Below, in pieces: positions 8,416-15,170 of a stretch of 64,000 bases of DNA. Each line of letters begins with the position of its first letter. Within the stretch, counting starts at the first letter, position 1. Under the pieces are notes generated by a model, which was given only the letters and a program-made list of their open reading frames with translations, was not told the DNA's origin and did not search any database. The stretch covers positions 62,001 to 126,000 of the forward strand of contig CAXXSX010000002.1 in assembly GCA_963677165.2 (NCBI GenBank). The letters are read 5' to 3'. This stretch comes from JAFGXT01 sp963677165 (GTDB taxonomy: Bacteria > Verrucomicrobiota > Lentisphaeria > Victivallales > SZUA-371). Made by a program: the position numbers and the translations under genes.

Positions 8416-9075
8416 TTATTCTCCACGTAAATCCGTACCACTGTCAAATGTGGTGCTGCAGCTTGAGGCATGACCATCCTGCCAAAGTACGTTTGTATAG
8501 TTGTGATGAGTATACGACACTCGGCTAAGCCAGTAGCCATTGAATCCGAAATCACTGCTGCCATCAACCAGGTTTACAACAGTAGAAGGATAACGAAGTC
8601 TTGCTAATTTAAACCCAAGCGCGGCATCATTGCTCATTGCTTCACTTATACCAAAATTAATGATATAATTATAGGCGAAATATACGGCGCCTTCCTGGCC
8701 GTTTTGTCGAAGATTGGCAGGACATTTAAAGACATTTTCCACACTCTTCGCACTGGCTGCACCACCGCCGCCGCTGTTAAAGCGGAAATTACCAGTGTTG
8801 ATCGTTATGTTAATTCCTGGAAGATAGGTAATTAACCCGCTATACCATCGTCCGTTCGGATAATTGGAACAACGCAGCCCAGTCGTCCAGCCGTCATTAT
8901 CATTGATATACTGAGTGTTTGCCAATCCCAGTTGTTTCAGGTTATTCGTACATGAAATCTGTTTTGCTCTATCCCTTGCCCGATTCAAAGAAGGTAACAG
9001 CATTGCCGCAAGTATAGCGATAATCGCTATCACTACTAGAAGTTCGATGAGTGTGAAAATATTTCTTCTTTGCAT
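8416..9075 (-). CDS. Prepilin-like H-X9-DG protein, set 1
   Basis: 219 residues. The N-terminus is MQRRNIFTLIELLVVIAIIA, a class III (type IV prepilin/T2SS pseudopilin) signal: a short basic leader, FTLIE with the Glu5 equivalent, and a hydrophobic helix, then LPSLNRARDRAK. The residue before F is Ile instead of the canonical Gly. Cys pairs near residues 42 and 118 could form a disulfide. The C-terminus has the motif H-X9-DG (HHNYTNVLWQDG). Proteins of this class are massively duplicated in Lentisphaerae; their role is unproven. It lies 20 bp before the first beta-helix enzyme gene and 38 bp after lacI, in the same operon. Confidence 0.9.
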   Translation of the reverse strand: MQRRNIFTLIELLVVIAIIAILAAMLLPSLNRARDRAKQISCTNNLKQLGLANTQYINDNDGWTTGLRCSNYPNGRWYSGLITYLPGINITINTGNFRFNSGGGGAASAKSVENVFKCPANLRQNGQEGAVYFAYNYIINFGISEAMSNDAALGFKLARLRYPSTVVNLVDGSSDFGFNGYWLSRVSYTHHNYTNVLWQDGHASSCSTTFDSGTDLRGE

Positions 9076-9113
9076 GTCATTTCTCCCATTTTATATTTTG
9101 GTTTTATGTTTTA

Positions 9114-10121
9114 TTATAAATTATCTGGAACTGGTCCGGTTGAATTTCTGACGATCAATTGAGGTTTGCAAAAAGTGTCTTTAACCATTTCCTTTCCTTC
9201 AATCTTATCTAATAGAGCTCTAACAGTTAGTTTACTGACTTCCTCGATAGGAACTTTGACGGTCGTCAAAGGAGGATAGACGGAAGTGGATACTTTCGAA
9301 TCATCATATGCGACAACGGAAAGTTGATTTGGCACTTCAACCTTATTCGCATGCGCCCAATGCAAAACCCCGGCAGCAATATATTCGTTTCCACAGACTA
9401 TTGCAGTTGCTTTGTTTTCATACAATATTCCGGCAAATCTGATTCCTTCTTCCGTGCTGCGTCCGCTGCGCTCAATCAACTCTTCCGGTACTTGCATCCC
9501 ACGGTCAAGCCAGAATTGCCGATAGCCCATCAGGCGGGGATCATCGTCATATTCCGAAGAAAAATTACGACCGCCAATAAACCCAATCCTGCGATGACCA
9601 AGTGTCCAGAGATGATCCATTGCCAGGATAACGCCATCGGCAAAATTGAAAAAGGCTGTTGACAGCATAGAACTGCGCATAAATGTGACCGATGGAATAC
9701 GTCTGCAAAGCTTGAGCGTATCCATCGCTTTGACTTTCGGTAACATGTTGATAATGCCCGAAACAGTTCCGCTTGCCGCCAGCTCCTCGACTGCTCGTCC
9801 CGGATCATCGGTGATATCCGGTGAAACAATATTTAAATGCATGCGGTAGGAATTTTTTATACACTCACGATTAATTGCCTCCAGCGTATTTCCCGTAGCC
9901 TGTTCTGTACAGTTATCTACCAGAACGCCAATTACGTTCTTTCGCCGGCTGGACAACATACGTGCCGTTTCGTTGGGAACATAATTCAATTTTTTTATCG
10001 CGGCGTGGACCCGCTTTTTTACGGCATCACTAATCGGCCGATTACGATTAATCACAAATGACACCGTACTTAGCGCGACTCCGGCTTCTTCCGCTACATT
10101 TTTTAAGGTAACTCGCTGCAT
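9114..10121 (-). CDS. LacI-family transcriptional repressor
   Basis: 335 residues. The DNA-binding domain is MQRVTLKNVAEEAGVALSTV, followed by SFVINRNRPIS and the hinge helix region NETARMLSSRRK (residues 1-60). A periplasmic-binding-protein-like sugar-sensing core follows (VIGVLVDNC, GHRRIGFIGG, ATAIVCGNEYIAAG, VAYDDSKV). The longest frame begins with a TTG at 10133; the ATG at 10121 puts the helix-turn-helix in its normal position. First gene of the operon with a prepilin-like gene and two GH28-like genes. Two perfect 16-bp palindromes flank its promoter, so it almost certainly controls itself and the enzymes. Confidence 0.93.
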   Translation of the reverse strand: MQRVTLKNVAEEAGVALSTVSFVINRNRPISDAVKKRVHAAIKKLNYVPNETARMLSSRRKNVIGVLVDNCTEQATGNTLEAINRECIKNSYRMHLNIVSPDITDDPGRAVEELAASGTVSGIINMLPKVKAMDTLKLCRRIPSVTFMRSSMLSTAFFNFADGVILAMDHLWTLGHRRIGFIGGRNFSSEYDDDPRLMGYRQFWLDRGMQVPEELIERSGRSTEEGIRFAGILYENKATAIVCGNEYIAAGVLHWAHANKVEVPNQLSVVAYDDSKVSTSVYPPLTTVKVPIEEVSKLTVRALLDKIEGKEMVKDTFCKPQLIVRNSTGPVPDNL

Positions 10122-10147
10122 TGGTATTCTCAAAATTTACTTATTTA

Positions 10148-10163
10148 ATAAAAACGTTTTTAT
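10148..10163. promoter_or_regulatory. LacI operator O1, ATAAAAACGTTTTTAT
   Basis: Perfect 16-bp palindrome with the central CG step typical of LacI-family sites. It begins 1 bp after the -10 hexamer and covers the expected transcription start (about 10158). Confidence 0.85.
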
Positions 10164-10164
10164 G

Positions 10165-10193
10165 ATTATAAACCATATTTTTCATAATGTCAA
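10165..10193 (-). promoter_or_regulatory. Consensus sigma-70 promoter of the lacI-pilin-GH28 operon
   Basis: On the minus strand: TTGACA (10188-10193), 17-bp spacer (10171-10187), TATAAT (10165-10170). Both hexamers are perfect. One operator lies just downstream and one 10 bp upstream of it. Confidence 0.88.
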
Positions 10194-10203
10194 TAGCAAA
10201 TTC

Positions 10204-10219
10204 ATAAAAACGTTTTTAT
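10204..10219. promoter_or_regulatory. LacI operator O2, ATAAAAACGTTTTTAT
   Basis: A second perfect copy of the same 16-bp palindrome, upstream of the -35 box. Its centre is 56 bp from that of O1, a distance suited to binding by two dimers or a looping tetramer. Confidence 0.83.
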
Positions 10220-10513
10220 AATATTGTCTTTGCATTCAAAAGTTGGTCAACTGTCATTCAGCTGACAGATACTATTTATGCTTTGCCATTCAGAAGTAAA
10301 AAAGTCAATTTTTCGGTTTTAGTTCTAATCGGCTGGAAAGAATGTTTCACTGTGGTATATTTTTCGCTTACGATAATTGATAAAGAACACGAGACGCGTT
10401 TAAGAATTAATTAAAACACTTAAACATTAACAACTTAAAACTTTTTCCCTTCGTGGTCCTTCGTGTTCTTCGTGGTAAAAGTAAACCAATTTTATAAATG
10501 GAGAATATAAATC
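10220..10513. other. Intergenic region between lacI operator and alpha/beta hydrolase
   Basis: No gene seen. It contains two small inverted repeats (AGTTGGTCAACT near 10240 and GTCATTCAGCTGAC just after it), and a triple short direct repeat at 10449-10476 (CTTCGTGGTC, CTTCGTGTT, CTTCGTGGT). GGAG at 10500-10503 is the ribosome-binding site of the next gene. No convincing promoter was found here. Confidence 0.5.
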
Positions 10514-11308
10514 ATGAGTTGTATTGAGACTCTGCCGCTGTGGAACGAAAAAAAATCCACCAGCATTGAAGGCAATGACGATTTTCAGCCATATCTGGAA
10601 GTGTACACGATTGAATCAGAAAAACCTCTTGGCGCAGTCATCGTATGTCCCGGCGGCGGTTACTGTCATCGCGCCCCGCACGAAGCCCAGCCAATAGCCG
10701 AAACCTATAATAAACTTGGATTTCATGCGTTTGTACTTCATTACCGCGTGGCACCATACCGCAACCCGGAACCGCTGAAAGATGCTGCCCGCGCCATCAG
10801 AATGGTTCGCGGCAATGCTGAAAAATGGAATATTCTTGCCGACAAGATCGCGATACTGGGCTTCTCCGCGGGCGGCCACCTGACTGGATCAATCGGCGTA
10901 CATTATCCTGATGTTCCGGAAGATCCTGAATTTTCCGGCGTTTCATGCCGGCCGGACGCCCTGGTTCTGTGCTATGCCGTACTAAACGACCATGAAGGTT
11001 CCTATCTGAATCTGGTTGGAGAAGAAAACGCGAACGAAGAAACCCTTGACTACTTCAAACTGGACCGCTTTATCAACGACCAGACTCCGCCATCATTCCT
11101 CTGGCATACCGTTGCCGACCAGGTAGTTCCATTTGAAAATTCCCTGGATTTCTGTAAACAACTGCGGAAATATAATGTTACGTTTGAACTCCATGCCTAT
11201 CCCTACGGCCACCATGGCCTCGGACTTGGAATCGGAACGGAATTTGAAGAAGTCAGCACCTGGCCCGCTCTATCCGGCACCTGGCTGGCTAAAATGGGCT
11301 GGAAATAG
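10514..11308 (+). CDS. Alpha/beta hydrolase, acetyl-xylan-esterase/BD-FAE-like
   Basis: 264 residues, no signal peptide. The fold opens with AVIVCPGGGYCHRAPHEA (oxyanion-hole GGGY motif), the nucleophile elbow is GFSAGGH near residue 118, the acid is probably the Asp of HTVADQVVPF and the catalytic His is in YGHHGLG. This combination is typical of small cytoplasmic carbohydrate esterases that deacetylate xylo- or other oligosaccharides. GGAG lies 10 nt before the ATG. The stop codon is followed directly by a palindromic repeat (11309-11360) and a Rho-independent terminator, so it is transcribed separately from the glycyl radical enzyme. The ester substrate is unknown. Confidence 0.82.
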   Translation: MSCIETLPLWNEKKSTSIEGNDDFQPYLEVYTIESEKPLGAVIVCPGGGYCHRAPHEAQPIAETYNKLGFHAFVLHYRVAPYRNPEPLKDAARAIRMVRGNAEKWNILADKIAILGFSAGGHLTGSIGVHYPDVPEDPEFSGVSCRPDALVLCYAVLNDHEGSYLNLVGEENANEETLDYFKLDRFINDQTPPSFLWHTVADQVVPFENSLDFCKQLRKYNVTFELHAYPYGHHGLGLGIGTEFEEVSTWPALSGTWLAKMGWK

Positions 11309-11360
11309 CGGATAGCATCCGCAGGCAGATACCGCTTCATACTCCCCTTGCGGAAGCGGA
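11309..11360 (-). repeat. Stop-proximal palindromic repeat, copy 7
   Basis: Begins at the base after the hydrolase stop codon. Outer arms CCGCTTC (11332-11338) and GAAGCGG (11353-11359), with CGGATAGCATCCG as a second hairpin. On the minus strand it reads CCGCTTCCGCAAGG then GTATGAAGCGGTA, like the other copies. Confidence 0.65.
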
Positions 11361-11386
11361 AGAGCCAATAAGACTTATATCTTTCT

Positions 11387-11423
11387 AAAGAGATCAGAAT
11401 TATACTCCGATCTCTTTTTTATT
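11387..11423 (+). terminator. Rho-independent terminator of the hydrolase gene
   Basis: Perfect 9-bp stem AAAGAGATC / GATCTCTTT (11387-11395 and 11409-11417) with a 13-nt loop, ending in a run of T. Confidence 0.85.
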
Positions 11424-11433
11424 AATCTTATTT

Positions 11434-11449
11434 ATATCTATATAGATAT
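11434..11449. promoter_or_regulatory. Operator-like palindrome ATATCTATATAGATAT
   Basis: Perfect 16-bp palindrome upstream of the glycyl radical enzyme promoter. The 14-bp core TATCTATATAGATA recurs at 11505-11518, 70 bp away centre to centre. Confidence 0.75.
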
Positions 11450-11476
11450 TATTTGCCGTTTTTATCCTTTTTGAGA

Positions 11477-11505
11477 TTGACATTAATATTTTTATATTTT
11501 ATTAT
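11477..11505 (+). promoter_or_regulatory. Sigma-70 promoter of the glycyl radical enzyme gene
   Basis: TTGACA (11477-11482), 17-bp spacer, TATTAT (11500-11505). The last base of the -10 box is the first base of the downstream palindrome. Confidence 0.8.
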
Positions 11506-11518
11506 ATCTATATAGATA
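11505..11518. promoter_or_regulatory. Operator-like palindrome TATCTATATAGATA
   Basis: Perfect 14-bp palindrome lying across the predicted transcription start of the glycyl radical enzyme gene. Its position would block transcription. The cognate protein is unknown; the ROK regulator at 14010 is the nearest candidate. Confidence 0.75.
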
Positions 11519-11552
11519 CAATAAGTAAATCAAATTAGAAGAACTAGATACA

Positions 11553-13715
11553 ATGACAAAACACACACAGAAAATTCGGCGTTTAGCTGAAAAAAAAGTA
11601 ATCCAGACGAAAAAAAAACTTGATAAACTCGGAGTTCGCGATGAAGACGACTACGGTTGCATTCTGCCGCCGGAAGACTTCAAATGGGCTCCCCCCATTC
11701 AAACGGCAGACGGTTCATTTGCGGGATCAAAAGCATGGGGTAAAAATTTTCGTTCTCTGATGGAACACCATCCGGTATATATTGATCCGGATGATGCCCT
11801 TGCCGGACGCTGGATGTTTATGCTGTCGCGCATGCGTCAGGGCTACCGGCTGGAACTGTCGAACTTTGCTTTTGACTATTCGCATCTAAAACCGGACCAG
11901 TTGAAATATGATATTACGTGTGGCATCGGGAAAGACGCGCATTTTGCTCCGGATTACAAAATCGGCTTGGAACTAGGATGGGGCGGACTACTTGAAAAAG
12001 TCAGATTGGCACAAAAGAAGTATAACAGTGATCCGGTAGCTGTCGAACTGCTTGAGGCGGAAGAAGACGCTATTTTGGGTACGAGGAACTGGATTGAAAG
12101 AACAGCACGGGCTGCAGATGCCATGTCGCAAAAAGAAAGCGATCCAGTTAAACGTGAAAACCTGTTGCAAATAGCGGAGATCAATCTGAAACTGGTAGAT
12201 CAGCCACCGGAAACTATGCGAGAAGTCTGCCAGTGGATCGCCTGGTTCAATATGGCATCGCGTACCTACAATCGCGATGGTGCCGGGGGTCAGCTCGACG
12301 AACTTCTGCGTCCGTATTATGAGCGCGATAAAACCGCTGGACTGATTGACGACGATGACGCGGAATATTATATCGCATGTCTGCTCCTCAATGATCCGCA
12401 CTATTATCAACTAGGCGGACCCGATAAAAACGGTAAGGACCAGACTTCTCCACTGTCATTCATTATTTTGGAAGCTGCATCAAAACTGAAAATATCCTGC
12501 AATTTAACCATCCGCGTTCATGACGGCATGGATCGTCAATTGTTCCGTTGCGGTGTGGAAATCCTGCTGCATGACAAACAGGGATATCCGCGTTTTTCCG
12601 GCGACAAAGCCCTGGTTGAAGGTTTCATGAAAAACGGTTATCCAGCCGAACTGGCTCGGGAACGAATCGCCACCGGCTGCAACTGGATGAGCCTGCCGGG
12701 ACTGGAATACACCCTCAATGACGTGGTGAAAATCAATATCGCAAAAGTATTTGAGGTAGCATTTAAAGAAAATGCGGAAAGCAATCCATCACTGGAACAG
12801 CTGGAATCGCTTTATATCAAACATTTCACAAAAGCAGTTGAAACGGTCGCGAAAGGTTTGGATTTTCATCTGAATCATCAGTATTTGAATGAACCGGAAC
12901 TGTTACTGAACCTGCTGTCTCACGGTCCGATTGAAAAGGGGCTTGATGTTTCACACGGGGGCGCGACTTATTACAATATGGCGCTTGATGGAGCCGGACT
13001 CGCTACCGTCGCTGACTCGTTTGCCGCCATCGAACAACGAATTCTCCAGGAAAAAGTATTATCGTGGGAAAAACTGGCAGAATGCATCGAAACTAATTTT
13101 ACATGCCCCGATGGTGAACGCATTCGACTTATGCTGAAAAATGCCGATAAATTTGGCAAAGGTGACAGTTTCGGAGAAAAGTGGGCCGTACGCATGACCG
13201 AAATCCTATGCGAAAAGGTTGCTGGACAGACTACGCCGGAGGGACACCGGATGATTCCGGGCTGGTTCTCCTGGGCGGATTCGGTACGCTTCGGTCGCAG
13301 TGTCGGAGCAACTCCAGACGGACGAAAAGCTCAATCAGCAATATCCCATGGCGCAAATCCCAATCCGGGCTTCCGTAAAGATTCGGCATTATCGGCAATG
13401 GCCAAAGCGGTCGCGCTAATCCAACCGGGCTACGGCAACACCGCGCCCTGGCAGTTGGAACTCGATCCGGGTGTAGCGAATTACTCCGGCGCGGTTGATA
13501 ATGTAATGGCACTGCTCCAGGCACATTTTGATCTCGGCGGTACGTTGATCAATATCAATATTGTCGATGCAAAAAAGATTCTGGCCGCTCATGAACGTCC
13601 CGAGGATTATCCTGATTTAATTGTAAGAATTACCGGATTCAGTGCGTATTTCACATCGTTGTCGAAGGATTTTCGTCAGTTGGTAGTCAATCGGGTCATC
13701 AAGGAAGCGATATAG
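11553..13715 (+). CDS. Glycyl radical enzyme, PFL-like, divergent active site
   Basis: 720 residues. The C-terminal glycyl radical loop reads IVRITGFSAYF with the radical Gly at residue 695, 25 residues from the end; the family consensus RVxGY has Phe here in place of Tyr. The thiyl Cys is probably Cys376 in TGCNWMSLPG. Most dehydratase or decarboxylase members have GCVE there, so the general-base Glu at Cys+2 is replaced by Trp378. The N-terminal PFL domain covers about residues 1-590. These enzymes are oxygen sensitive and need a radical-SAM activase; none is encoded in this window. Neighbours are an esterase and a ROK regulator, which suggests a sugar- or polyol-derived substrate. Controlled by the twin-palindrome promoter upstream. 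Confidence 0.85.
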   Translation: MTKHTQKIRRLAEKKVIQTKKKLDKLGVRDEDDYGCILPPEDFKWAPPIQTADGSFAGSKAWGKNFRSLMEHHPVYIDPDDALAGRWMFMLSRMRQGYRLELSNFAFDYSHLKPDQLKYDITCGIGKDAHFAPDYKIGLELGWGGLLEKVRLAQKKYNSDPVAVELLEAEEDAILGTRNWIERTARAADAMSQKESDPVKRENLLQIAEINLKLVDQPPETMREVCQWIAWFNMASRTYNRDGAGGQLDELLRPYYERDKTAGLIDDDDAEYYIACLLLNDPHYYQLGGPDKNGKDQTSPLSFIILEAASKLKISCNLTIRVHDGMDRQLFRCGVEILLHDKQGYPRFSGDKALVEGFMKNGYPAELARERIATGCNWMSLPGLEYTLNDVVKINIAKVFEVAFKENAESNPSLEQLESLYIKHFTKAVETVAKGLDFHLNHQYLNEPELLLNLLSHGPIEKGLDVSHGGATYYNMALDGAGLATVADSFAAIEQRILQEKVLSWEKLAECIETNFTCPDGERIRLMLKNADKFGKGDSFGEKWAVRMTEILCEKVAGQTTPEGHRMIPGWFSWADSVRFGRSVGATPDGRKAQSAISHGANPNPGFRKDSALSAMAKAVALIQPGYGNTAPWQLELDPGVANYSGAVDNVMALLQAHFDLGGTLININIVDAKKILAAHERPEDYPDLIVRITGFSAYFTSLSKDFRQLVVNRVIKEAI

Positions 13716-13776
13716 TCCGTACGACGAACGGCGTTAGTACCGCTCCTACTTCGTTGCTTCGCAACTATTGAAGCGG
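13716..13776 (-). repeat. Stop-proximal palindromic repeat, copy 5
   Basis: Starts at the base following the glycyl radical enzyme stop codon. On the minus strand it begins CCGCTTCAATAG, contains AGGAGCGGTACTAACGCC and ends GTCGTACGGA, the same end as copy 4 (32969-32975). Confidence 0.65.
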
Positions 13777-13853
13777 AAAATATTGCTGCACTGCAAAGTT
13801 TTGAAAATTGAATTGAATTATGTTCCTGTAGATATTATTGTTAGGTTCATTTG

Positions 13854-13990
13854 AAAGACTCGTGCGAAATGCATTATTTCGGGTAGAGATGGTTCTCCGT
13901 AACCATCCGTTATTTTGTGTTCAAGCACAAAATCCCAGGAGACGGCGCGCTGCGGAGAACGCGCCCTATCACAATTCATCCATTTCGCAA
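13854..13990. mobile_element. MITE-like element, copy A
   Basis: About 137 bp, bounded by AAAGACTCGTGCGAAATG on the left and CATTTCGCAA on the right (shortened terminal inverted repeat). The interior has a hairpin GGTTCTCCGTAACC and an arm pair around TTTTGTG...CACAAAA, then a GC-rich segment with GGCGCGC. It matches copy B at 20582-20725 over nearly its whole length. No coding capacity. It ends 19 bp before the ROK start. Confidence 0.75.
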
Positions 13991-14009
13991 CATTTAATTC
14001 AAGGTAGTT

Positions 14010-15149
14010 ATGGCAGGAACCAGAGTAAAAATAATTGATGCGATCAGAGCTGGAAAAAATACATTTTCCCGCAAAGAAATCTGTAATTATGCCGGACTTT
14101 CCTGGGGCGCGATGTACAAAGCAATGGAAGGACTGATCGCTGAAGGCATCGTAAGCGTCAGCAGCAGTAAACCGGTTGGTCGGGGACGTCCCAACGTCCC
14201 GCTGATTCTCAATGCAGACACGACGATACTGGCCGGGATTGATGTCGGTGCCACCGCAACCCGGCTTGTTTTCACTAATCTTGAATTCAAAACGCTTTAT
14301 AATGAAATCATCCCAACGCCCCCATATCCGGGAGAAGACGAATTCTGGAAATGGCTGACAAAAGTCTATCACACAGCCTGTGAAACCGGAGCCGTCGATG
14401 AAACAAAAATACTCGGTCTCGGTCTGGCGATTTCGGGTCGTGTCGACTCCGAGAAGGGCATCATCGTTTCCGGCGGGAACTGGGGAATGCCGTATGGAGT
14501 AAATCTTGAGGTTTCAAAATTTGCCGATATCATCGGACATCCCGTCTGCTCTTGTGGCACAAGGGTTTCCGAAGCTCTGGCGGAATACCATTTCGGCAAT
14601 CAGGCCGGACGCGCCAACCTGGTGTCAATCGGTCTCGGAGTCGGAATCGCCTCCGGCGCGGTAGTCAACCATACACTGCTGGTCAGCCATCCGAATCGTC
14701 CAGTGGGTTATATTGGACATATCCTGATTCCTGGAAATGATCGCGACTGCGGCTGTGGCTGGCATGGCTGTCTTGAAGCCTATTCCGGCGGTAATAATCT
14801 CATGAAAGTCGTCGCGGAAAAATATCCACAGCCTTGTAAAATCCGTTCCGCTGCTGATCTTGACAAAGCAGCCGCGAATAATGATCCTGTCGCGCAGGAA
14901 ATCCTCAATACAGCCGCTCTCTACAACGCAATTGGCATTGCCGGTATGATTCAGCTCTACTCTCCGGAAGCTGTAATTTTCTCCGGCGGACAGGTAAAAC
15001 GCGACGGCTATCTTTATCGGCATACCCTTGAAGAAGTAAAGAAAATGCTCCCGCCGTCACGTCGCGACTGCGTATTCGAAATCACCCGTCTGGGAGAATA
15101 CCAATCCGCTCTTGGAGTTGCCCGCATGGCTTTTGAAAACTTCTTTTAA
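14010..15149 (+). CDS. ROK-family transcriptional regulator
   Basis: 379 residues. Residues 1-65 form a winged helix (FSRKEICNYAGLSWGAMYKA). The rest is a ROK domain: phosphate loop IDVGATATRL, zinc site GHILIP then CGCGWHGCLEAYSGG (C-x-C-G-x-x-G-C). The kinase catalytic motif ENDxNA is replaced by CGTRVSEALAE, with no Asp, so it is probably a sugar-sensing repressor and not a sugar kinase. AAGG at 14001 serves as ribosome-binding site. It lies on the same strand as the glycyl radical enzyme but is separated from it by a palindromic repeat and a MITE-like element. Converges with the GH gene at 15171. Confidence 0.87.
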   Translation: MAGTRVKIIDAIRAGKNTFSRKEICNYAGLSWGAMYKAMEGLIAEGIVSVSSSKPVGRGRPNVPLILNADTTILAGIDVGATATRLVFTNLEFKTLYNEIIPTPPYPGEDEFWKWLTKVYHTACETGAVDETKILGLGLAISGRVDSEKGIIVSGGNWGMPYGVNLEVSKFADIIGHPVCSCGTRVSEALAEYHFGNQAGRANLVSIGLGVGIASGAVVNHTLLVSHPNRPVGYIGHILIPGNDRDCGCGWHGCLEAYSGGNNLMKVVAEKYPQPCKIRSAADLDKAAANNDPVAQEILNTAALYNAIGIAGMIQLYSPEAVIFSGGQVKRDGYLYRHTLEEVKKMLPPSRRDCVFEITRLGEYQSALGVARMAFENFF

Positions 15150-15170
15150 CTCCCTGTTGTTCTGAAAAAG

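Noticed and set aside
8337..8567. 76-codon minus-strand frame overlapping two genes
   Set aside because: Straddles the 3' end of the prepilin-like gene and the 5' end of the beta-helix gene in another frame; no start context.
14010..15149. ROK protein as a sugar kinase
   Set aside because: It has an N-terminal HTH and lacks the catalytic Asp motif, so a regulator is more likely.
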